From contig NMRA01001211.1 of NCBI GenBank assembly GCA_002633005.1, positions 15,199 to 36,976 of the forward strand: a stretch of DNA of 21,778 nucleotides. The letters are read 5' to 3'. Position numbers and translations under genes: made by a program. The notes under the pieces are model-generated. The model had not been told where the DNA came from and ran no database searches. It worked only from the letters and a program-made list of their open reading frames with translations. Source of the DNA: Phoronis australis. Taxonomy: Eukaryota; Phoronida; Phoronidae. Positions 1 through 7,268 of this stretch are shown here, one piece after another. Position 1 is the first letter of the stretch. Each line of letters begins with the position of its first letter.

Positions 1-66
1 AGACAACCAAATTTCGTGACAACCTGCTACCGGAGCACTAAGGGTTCGGGCCCTGGGCTACTGGTA

Positions 67-172
67 ACTGTTCCGAAGGGGCGTCGGGGCAGTATAAAGA
101 CAAGGGAAAATAAAAAAAAAATAAATAAAAATAAAAAAAAAAACTGTCCCGACGGGGCAGTATAAAGACAAG
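67..172. repeat. Duplicated ~30-38 bp segment around an A-rich tract
   Basis: The segment GGGGCAGTATAAAGACAAG, preceded by ACTGTTCCGA or ACTGTCCCGA, occurs at about 67-104 and again at 143-172. The two copies are separated by an almost pure A/T-rich tract (about 105-142). The first copy has a small insertion relative to the second. An A-rich linker between two copies could be an old retroposon tail or replication slippage; the sequence does not decide between them. Confidence 0.6.
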
Positions 173-189
173 CAACCAGTAGCATGACA

Positions 190-290
190 GCTGTTGCCAG
201 CAAGCCGGCTTCATGTGAACCAACTCTAAGCTGTTGCCATCAAGCCAGCTCTACGATGTCAGTAACGCTGTTGCCATCCAGCCAGCGTCT
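190..290 (+). repeat. Three ~39-bp tandem units
   Basis: GCTGTTGCCA followed by KC(A)AGCCRGC appears at about 190, 230 and 268, so the period is 40 then 38 bp. The variable part lies between the conserved 20-bp cores. Open frames crossing this region (184-471 and 234-452, plus strand) have no recognisable domain and are not called as genes. The rest of 1-530 is moderately GC-rich and unassigned. Confidence 0.55.
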
Positions 291-535
291 CGTATCCAGA
301 AGAAGATCAAGAATACCACCTCTACCACCACCGGCCTACCAGGTCCTGCCCTCGATCCGCGTCCACACCAATCACAGCAAGGACAGAAGGCGAGATCCTC
401 CGATCTTGCGAAGCTGTCTGAGGGCTTCGCCCTCATCTACTCTCTCGAGTGACGAATTATCGCCTCACTAATATTCTGATTAGTTGTCTGGCGGAATGAG
501 ATTTAAACCTCTATATTTAAAAAACCATGTCTGTT

Positions 536-650
536 CTGACCCATTGTGTCTGTTTTGGCCCATTATGTCCATTTCAATTCATTGTAACCACTTTGATCCA
601 TTATGTCTACTTTGAACCATTATGTCCATTTCATCCGTTATGTCTTTTTA
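536..650 (+). repeat. Degenerate ~20-bp minisatellite, cluster 1
   Basis: About six imperfect units close to CCATTATGTCCATTTTGAA run head to tail. Examples are CCATTGTGTCTGTTTTGGC, CCATTATGTCTACTTTGAA and CCATTATGTCCATTTCAT. The unit length drifts between 18 and 21 bp. The same motif recurs at 2925-3010 and, in the opposite orientation, at 3300-3375. Confidence 0.6.
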
Positions 651-689
651 ATGCGCCCACATATTTATGTGTGGATGCATTATGCCGTC

Positions 690-830
690 ATCTCTGTCAG
701 TCCGTCCGTCCGTCCGTACGTACGTACGTCCGTCCGTAAGTCCGTCTGTCTGGTGTCCGTCCGGCGTCCGTTCGGCGTCCGTCCGGCGTCCGTCAGGCGT
801 CCGTCCGGCGTCCGTCCGGCGTCCGCCGCA
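690..830 (+). repeat. (CGTC)n microsatellite followed by an 11-bp minisatellite
   Basis: From about 690 to 751 the sequence is mostly CCGT/ACGT/CTGT tetranucleotides. From about 756 to 826 it is an 11-bp unit, GTCCGTCCGGC, repeated at least six times with single-base variants such as GTCCGTTCGGC and GTCCGTCAGGC. Six-frame translation gives Ser/Arg/Pro-rich open frames across this stretch, but these are only the repeat being translated. Confidence 0.85.
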
Positions 831-831
831 A

Positions 832-1430
832 TATCTCCAAAACGCCTTGACGTATGTTCATGAAATTTTGCGCACGTGCTTCTTCCGTAAATGGGACGGC
901 ATGAGCGAACCGAACCTTTGGTTGCATCCGACTACCGGTGTGCCCCCTAGTGGCAATTTTAATGTTTACGTTTACCTCTGTATGTTCAAAGGTCCTCAAC
1001 GTACTTTCATAAAATTTGGGATACAGGCATCTGTTAATAAGGTGACGCTCACTGTTTTCAGACGGATTTGACCTAGTTTGCGCCACCTAGTAGCCATTTT
1101 TACTGTTTTCGAGACTCTTTTTAGGCGTCCACTCATCTATCAACCAAACCGCTTTCAGGATAATTCTGAAAATTTGCATGTGTGTCTTTACTATGAAGTG
1201 GACGGCTGACGATGATTTTCCGATGAGTTCGACTACTGTGGCGCTTCCTAGTGACAGTTTTGTTTTTTGGTGCTCATGGCTGTAACTATTTAACCGTTTG
1301 CAGGATCTTTAATTAATTTAGCAGGTGTATTTACATGATGTTGACAATGGACGACAACGACTTTCGGACGGATCTGACTACTGGTGTGCCCCCTAGTGGC
1401 AAGTTTTATTTTTTTTACGTTTACCAGTCT
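832..1430 (+). repeat. Diverged ~150-bp tandem array
   Basis: Four anciently related units can be traced by a conserved core: GACTACNGGTGTGCCCCCTAG with TGGCAA after it, or a variant. The CTAG of each core lies at 947, 1087, 1248 and 1393, a spacing of 140, 161 and 145 bp. Each core is followed by a T-rich stretch containing TTTTACGTTTACC or TTTTACTGTTTTCGAG, and preceded by a segment ending in a GGACGG-like string. The array begins directly after the (CGTC)n/11-bp repeat, so the two may be parts of one composite repeat. No protein domain is visible in it. Confidence 0.6.
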
Positions 1431-2920
1431 GTATCTTCATGATGGCGCTGTAAATAGCAATTATGATGCCGTGAAACATCTCCGTGTCTGTGGTCTGCAG
1501 ACGTCGACAGTGCCTGACGAATGCCGGCTCACAAAATAACTCCATACGTTTCGTTGTCTGAGCTTGTTCACGGTACCTCTCTAGTATTTCTTCACCACTG
1601 TATTCCTGTTCGAATTGATAGCCTGTAAAATTAAACGATCCACCTGCGAAGTCGGGAGTGATGGGCTCTAGCTAGTCCTAAGTCGGGATTGCGAGTTGCC
1701 ATGTTGGCGTTTATTACTGAGCGTTCTGTTTCAAAATGAATTATTCTCACCCTAACCAATACTTATGTTAAACTGAAACAAAGTCTGTCTCATTAGATGC
1801 AATTTGTAATACCTTTGGAGTGTTCGTGAGTGCAAATGATTTGAAAAGCCAGCAATGAATAAATCACTGCGTTACATGCTTTACCTTTTTAACGGGACAC
1901 CGAGGCCGTTTGAGCTCATGCTAATTTATTGTTTGCTGACAGAAACTGTTGTGAAACAACTCGATTTCAATCCCACGGCCAGGTGTTAGGGGAATCTTTA
2001 TTTACATTTACATTACTCAAATAATGATTGTCAATGTACAACTTCTGCCCTGACGGTGCTGTGGCCAAAGCGCAACCTGAATTCGCGGCCCCCGACGAGT
2101 AAGTAGATTTGCAGTTTCGTGGCTAAATCACCAACATAATCACGTGCACATTACTTTGTCTCTCTAGTATAGTATTTTCTTGACTGGAAGTTTAGTTTCC
2201 ACTGAACTTTGGCTGGTTTATGTTCGTGATGTCTGATCAGTTTCCGAGCCACTGGCCGGGATAACGAGCCAATCCGCCCGGCCGCGACGGGCCTGATGGA
2301 CTCCGAGCCACTGGCCAGGATAAACAGGCGTTTTGTGTTTAGAACTCAAAAATCACAAGTCTAAACAGCACAGATCGAAGTTCTCGTGTCTGCATCTCAC
2401 GGAAAATACTTCGCAATTATCTCCGAACACACCCCAAACTCCTGCTGCGGACCTTATTGGCCTGCCGAACTTTGTAGGCTACGGTGTGTCCAAATACCAA
2501 TAAATCCGTAAGAGCGAAATAAAACAACACGTTTTTATCAGAACTCGGTGTATTTTTAAGGGTTTTACATCGAAGTTTGATGATTTATTGGTGTTAAACG
2601 ATGACTTCAAGCGACAAGCTGACACCAGTAACCCGTGTTGAGAACTGCTGAACAGACTGCGTGTGAAACCGATGACATCATTGGATAATTTCAACACCTC
2701 CGTCTGCCGTCAGATGTCAGGTAATGCAACCGTACCTGTCGTTATGGAGTAGAACTACTCGATCTAAATTGATACAAATTAGGTTGTTTTTTTGGTGGCA
2801 TGCTCCTTTAATCCCTTAAATCAATTTCCAATCCTTTAATCGGATTTGATCCATTAGCGTAGTGAAGAAAGTAATCAATATTTCATCAACGTTTATTGAA
2901 ACGTTCTTCAATCCATTTAT
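1431..2920. other. Non-coding interval
   Basis: No convincing exon, RNA gene or transposon end is seen. The only structure noted is an imperfect ~59-bp tandem duplication: CCGAGCCACTGGCCGGGATAA at 2244-2264 recurs with one mismatch at 2303-2323, both preceded by a TGATNNNNTCCGAG-like context. The short open frame at 2479-2697 (minus) has no recognisable feature. Confidence 0.5.
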
Positions 2921-2924
2921 AATG

Positions 2925-3010
2925 CAATGGACACAATGTTCGGGAGGGTTTTGACCCATTGTGTCCGCTTGATCCAGTGTGTGCGTTTTGAACCACTACG
3001 TCCATTTCTG
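2925..3010 (+). repeat. 20-bp minisatellite, cluster 2, with a hairpin
   Basis: About three plus-oriented units of the motif seen at 536-650 occur here: CCATTGTGTCCGCTTGAT, CCAGTGTGTGCGTTTTGAA and CCACTACGTCCATTTC. One inverted unit stands just before them. As a result GGACACAATG (2929-2938) and CATTGTGTCC (2957-2966) form a perfect 10-bp inverted repeat with an 18-nt loop. Confidence 0.55.
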
Positions 3011-3299
3011 CATAATTGATTAAAACGGAGTTAACCGCCAAGGTAATCCATAATAGTGAAATAGTAATTATTTTCAACAGTAAGATAAAGGACCAAAACA
3101 AACTTAATAAATGAAAATCATTTAAAAGCAAAAATTACATAAATGTGTCAAGACCCCCACACCCACGATCCTTTTCAGTGCAATCATTCCAAACGTAATT
3201 AATGGCCGTTGGTTATGTATGAAATATATTTAACAATAAAACAATACATCAAAACCAACTTAATGGGAGAAATTTCATTAAAAGGGTAAAAATAGATCA

Positions 3300-3375
3300 A
3301 ATAAGCAAAATGGTCAAAAAAGGATATGATGGTTAAAAATGACATAGTGGGCCAAATGGAACTTAGTGTGTCTCC
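3300..3375 (-). repeat. 20-bp minisatellite, cluster 3, reversed
   Basis: Read on the minus strand this stretch gives GGCCCACTATGTCATTTTT, AACCATCATATCCTTTTTG and ACCATTTTGC. This is the same degenerate unit as at 536-650 and 2925-3010 but in the opposite orientation. The copies are more diverged than in cluster 1. Confidence 0.5.
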
Positions 3376-4369
3376 TGAACATTTCTGTAACTATCAACCG
3401 CTCCTTAAAACATCTATTTTCTGTCTTTCGTTTCCTGGCTAGAGTTTTTCTTGAAACCGTGTTTTGTCACCGTAGCACATAAAGCAAAAAATATGTATAA
3501 AATATTTCCATTATTTAAATTTCTTAGAAATCAGGAGGAAAAAATCATCCACTAGTAATAGTTTATAACTCACACACAACAAAACCGTTTTTCAAAATAC
3601 TGTCCGACATACATCAATTAAAGAAAATTTATGATTTTTCGAACATTATATATTTTATCTCAATCTTAAGAGTCCGACCTGGCCGCTCGACGTGTTCTTT
3701 CTTGTAAAGTATTAATCAATCACAAAAGTTGTTAACTACAACTATTTGCTTTAAACCTACTCATCTAAGCATCCTGGTCCTTACCACGAGTCACACTATG
3801 CCTATCATGGAGCGGAACTCTTACTGACAGCTCTCCCCAAACCAGCGCACCACAAGAAGTGCACTTACCATCCAACACTGATATTTATACTAAAAACTGT
3901 CCGTGCTAAGTTTGGCGTTGTGTGTATAGTATTTTGTTGAGAGTCGTAGTATTAGTTTGGCTCATGTGGTAAGGGTTTCGCCAATTTTTCAGTCACCACT
4001 CCTTTGATTAAACCGGAATTTTGCCCTGATTCGATTTCTTAAACTTAAAGTAAGAGTAGGCCTTTCGCTGTCATTTAGCCTGCTTCATAATATTCTTTAC
4101 CGTAATAGGATCCCATTTCCGTTACCAGGCGCCATTTTGAGTACACGAATTTAAGGTTGGCCGTCACTCAGAAGTGGTGGCTAAGGCCATCTCCAGCCTG
4201 AAGCGTTTTCTTCAATAGCTGCAGATGTTCTTGTTGGTAACAGAAGTATACTCCTATGACGTCAAAGAATGAGCGATTTTATATAAATATGTATGTTTGC
4301 CGATATCTCGCTTCATTTTTAGGCATGGGCTCTAAACTGGTGTCAATTATTTAAACCAACTCTGACCTA
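3376..4369. other. Non-coding interval downstream of the mucin-like exon
   Basis: No open frame, repeat or splice structure was recognised. It lies 3' of the minus-strand mucin-like exon ending at 4370, so part of it is probably that transcript's 3' UTR. No clear minus-strand AATAAA was found close to the stop codon. Confidence 0.4.
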
Positions 4370-5151
4370 TCATCCTTCTTCAACATGTGCCACTGTTATT
4401 GTTGGTCGTCGGAGGTGACATGTTTTTCTGATCATTAACAGAACTAAGCCAGAAGCCAGAGTAATGAAGGCAATTGAACTTAAGGCGATGACTGCAGCTA
4501 GTTCACTACCGTCCAAATCCCTAGAACTAGAAATCCCATCGTTTTGTCCTATTTTATTTGATGGCGTTGTAGGCGCGCTTTCTGTAGATATTGCGCTTAT
4601 TGATAAATCTGTTGGTGCCAATGTTGTTGATCTGATGGCTGTTGTAGATGTTGCTGGTTTTGCTGTTATCGTTGCTGTTGTTGTTGTCACGCGCGCCGAT
4701 GTTTGATCTGTTACATTTGATGTCGTTGTCGTGTTAATTGATAAATCTGTTGGCGCCAATGTTGGTGATCTTGTGGCTGTTGCTGCTGTTGTTGATTTCA
4801 CGTGGGCTGATGTTTGATCTGTTGTGCTTGAAATCATTCTTGTTCATGCGCTTTGTGCAATTGCCTCTGGTCCTCGTGATGTGATCTTCTGGCTTGTCAA
4901 TGAATCTGCTGCAGCTGCTGACGTCAGTGTTTCTGAAGGTGTTTCGACATTTGTTAATGACACCATCTCTTGCAAAACGGATAAAGTGGGATGTGTTGGT
5001 GTTGGCATCGTCGAGGTTGTTGGTTGTGACGGTGGAGGTGTTGTAGTCACCAGCATTGTGGTGCTACTCGGTTCGACAGGTGTTGGTGCGAGTTGGGTTG
5101 TTGTTGGGTGTTGCACCCTTGTTTCATTCTGTTGTTCTGAAATTGCTTTTC
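4370..5151 (-). CDS. Mucin-like single-pass membrane protein, terminal exon, interrupted by an in-frame TGA
   Basis: This reads as one continuous frame from a likely splice acceptor (TTTTCCAACTTTAAG, exon from 5151, phase 1; a second AG 15 bp on gives the same phase) down to a TGA near 4370. The N-terminal ~100 residues are Thr/Pro/Ser-rich. An in-frame TGA at 4846-4844 follows. Beyond it the same frame continues for 157 codons: two imperfect repeats starting TDQTSA and ending TLAPTDLSI, a predicted transmembrane helix (about residues 113-136 counted from the Met at 4837), a basic RKTCHLRR stop-transfer and a tail ending HVEEG. The juxtamembrane LDGSELAA and post-helix RKTC match LSGGEIAA and KKPC in the 6589-7268 exon, so the two are paralogues. 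The TGA may be a nonsense mutation, an assembly error or a sign of a decaying copy. No signal peptide lies in this exon. No function beyond a cell-surface mucin-like role is inferred. Confidence 0.6.
4590..4825 (-). repeat. Two in-frame repeats in the mucin-like exon
   Basis: The DNA ACAGATTTATCAAT and its surroundings recur about 138 bp apart, and the unit start ACAGATCAAACATC recurs 111 bp apart. Coding units therefore differ by about 9 codons (a Thr/Ala/Lys-rich insertion in the second unit). The repeats stay in frame, and they encode potential O-glycosylation sites. Confidence 0.6.
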
Positions 5152-6588
5152 CTTAAAGTTGGAAAATGAAATGCATGAGAAATTGTCAGAAGCAATGTAT
5201 ATAGAATGTGTAACTACGAATGCATTCTTATTCACTTTTCTCTTTTAGACACACATCGAACGTTACCACCAAATTTTATCAGGCACTCGACCCGTCTCCA
5301 CACAAATACTGACCGTAATATTGGGTAAAGATTCTGAGTTCAAGTCAAGCCTGACACACGATAGGTCACTATTCGAGTGGAGCTTCTGATGAAGTTGAGT
5401 AATTCCGGGACGTAATCTCCATCAACATCACACAACAAGCGCTTGTATAGAAACCAGGCAAATTTAAGCAACTGACATAAGGATGCTATTTTCGAGATGT
5501 TCCCAATTTTGTCGTCTTTTTTCACTCGCGGTCGATTGTTAATGTGAACAAATTGCGTTTATATAGTTGCCTACCTGCGATTGCTCGGAGAATTCCTGAT
5601 ACATAAAGGATACACCTGATCGCAGACTCCAATCTGTCCTAACTGTCCAACGCAGCCCACAGCGAGAACTTGTATGTTAATTAAGATACACTTCATGACA
5701 ATTCACTGCTTTAACAAGATGCTATTAACAACTGATTAAAATGTTTTATTGTTTTACAGTTAATGTTTGCTAATGTTTTAGAAAACAATAGTTTGTTTTG
5801 TTTCTTTATTTTATATCTACATGTATTTTGATATTCATATACACTTATAAAGTATAAGCTACTACAACACATAGCGTTTAAAATTTCTATGAAAATAATC
5901 ATCTAGCAAGTTCACAAGCAATAGTTTGTCGTTGTCGTTTTCTCTTTTGAAACAGCCACTAATACTGCCTTACGTTTATCAGTCACTCAGTTACTTATCA
6001 CGTCAAGGGGTTGATAACTCAGTTGTTGTAGCAACAATGTTACCATAACGTTGGAACACGGCAGGAGATAAATTTTTGACAGGTTCCATCATATCTTTTC
6101 GTATCTTCTTTTTAAAAGCATTTCACATCTTACTTCAGGCTTCCTAGGGTCACCACAGTAGTCTCAAAGTAGGTGAGAAATAAATTTATATTCGACATAA
6201 GTCCTGCACCGCTTGAACGCAACAATCCGATAATAAAACGTATATACTTAAGCTTGCTAAGGTCATCACAGTAGTCACAAATTCACAACCAGCAACGACG
6301 GTGCAGCCGCCCCGAGATGAAAAATAAAAAAATATAAAAATTTGTTCGAAATAAATCCTGCACCAGTCGAGCACTGCTTGGACACAACAAATCAATAACA
6401 AATAGCATATACTTAGGCTTACAGGTCGTTTTCCTCCTAGGGTGACAATATATTTCGATTGGTGTTTCGTGTCCTTTGAGTTGCTAAAAAGAAAGGAAAG
6501 GTTGTCTATGGCAGTTCTGTCATCCAATCAATAGTCTAAATGTTACAGCATCAAACGGCATTCCACTCATTTCAATAGTTATACACAA
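5152..6588. other. Interval between the two mucin-like exons
   Basis: This stretch is AT-rich and mostly unassigned. It must hold the 3' UTR of the 6589-7268 exon, and AATAAA-like signals on the minus strand occur far downstream (about 5747 and 5805). A minus-strand TATATAAA-like string near 5560-5569 has no good initiator or signal-peptide exon after it. I looked for a separate signal-peptide exon for the 4370-5151 exon here and found none. The short frames at 5340-5525 and 5711-5902 are not convincing. Confidence 0.4.
6130..6430. repeat. Imperfect tandem repeats, ~115-160 bp
   Basis: TTCGACATAAGTCCTGCACC (6191-6210) recurs as TTCGAAATAAATCCTGCACC at 6345-6364. ACTTCAGGCTTCCTAGGGTC with its following CACAGTAGTC, starting at about 6134, recurs at about 6248 and in part at about 6411. 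The open frame at 6186-6527 (minus) shows the same duplication in translation, LSICYLLL.CCVQAV against LSIYVLLS.CCVQAV. That frame is a by-product of the repeat and is not called as a gene. Confidence 0.6.
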
Positions 6589-7268
6589 CTACACCTTTTC
6601 TTTGTCTATTTGCAGATGATCTATCTTTTCACTATTTTCATGGCCTTGCAATCGAAACGAATTTCCCTGTTCATTTTCTTTTTCCGGAGACACACCAGTC
6701 TTGCGACACGGCTTCTTGACGAAAAGGATAATAGCACCAGCGACAACCGCAATTCCCGCCAGCACACTGCATACACTGATGGCTGCTATCTCACCGCCGC
6801 TCAGACCTGCTGATGGTTCGTTTGGTGGAATGGTGTTGTAGAGACTTACTGGATTCTGTGTTATAGTGTGGTTTCCAGTTGTCGAGGACGCGCTGGATGT
6901 CGAAGATGTATTGACATCTCTTATTGTTGAGTTTGGTTCAGATATCACTGTGGATGAGGCAAGTGTAGGCCTAATGCTAGTTTTCAAAGTTGTCGGAAGT
7001 GATACAGTTGTTACTTTGGATGGTGCAGGTGTAATGTTAGTTGTCAAATTTGTTGTGTTTGTTGCATTTGTTACGTTAGATGGTGCACGTGTAATGTTAG
7101 TTTTCAAAGTTGCTGTTGGTTTTGAAGCAGTTGTCATCTTGTGTGTGGTAACGGCAGGGGTATTGCCCGTTGTAGTAGCTAATACAACACGCGGCACTCT
7201 TGAGAGTACAATGAGCAGCATCCCAAATGACCTTGCATCTGCTGCTCCATAAGCGGGTGACGAAAAAA
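6589..7268 (-). CDS. Mucin-like type I membrane protein, terminal exon
   Basis: The exon starts after a strong acceptor (CAATCTTCTTTTGTAG, first exon base 7268, phase 1) and ends at a stop at 6591-6589. It encodes about 225 residues. Counting from the Met at 7221, residues 16-135 are Thr/Ser/Asn/Pro-rich with about nine N-x-T/S sites (NIT, NVT, NAT, NTT, NLT, NST, NHT) and a 20-residue internal repeat. LSGGEIAA follows, then a transmembrane helix at about 145-168, a VKKPCRKT stop-transfer and a hydrophilic tail of about 40 residues rich in Lys and Glu. It is a paralogue of the 4370-5151 exon. If spliced to the phase-1 exon at 15074-15110 the split codon becomes Val, and the N-terminus becomes a good signal peptide followed by SSPAYG as a likely cleavage region, 238 residues in total. 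The Met at 7221 alone gives a weak signal. Mucin-like is a description of composition, not a family match. Confidence 0.7.
6952..7130 (-). repeat. Three 60-bp in-frame repeats in the mucin-like exon
   Basis: On the plus strand GTGTAATGTTAGTTNTCAAA recurs with a period of exactly 60 bp (about 7029 and 7089), and a diverged copy lies about 60 bp before them (taatgctagttttcaaag at 6972). Each unit encodes 20 residues, of the form L-K-T-x-I-x-x-A-P-S-x-V-T. The exact multiple of three keeps the frame, as expected for an expanding mucin domain. Confidence 0.75.

Noticed and set aside
184-471. Overlapping plus-strand open frames (184-471, 234-452).
   Set aside because: They cross the 39-bp repeats, have no domain or splice support, and several overlapping frames are open at once, as expected for GC-richer non-coding DNA.
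603-1071. Ser/Arg/Pro-rich plus-strand frames and a minus-strand frame at 793-1086.
   Set aside because: They are translations of the CGTC, 11-bp and ~150-bp repeats.
4464-5156. Val-rich plus-strand frames opposite the mucin-like exon (4464-4706, 4824-5156).
   Set aside because: Antisense of ACA/ACC-rich Thr codons gives long Val/Gly-rich frames; the minus strand has the transmembrane and paralogue evidence.
6866-7252. 128-codon plus-strand frame opposite the other mucin-like exon.
   Set aside because: Same antisense effect; no signal, domain or splice sites.
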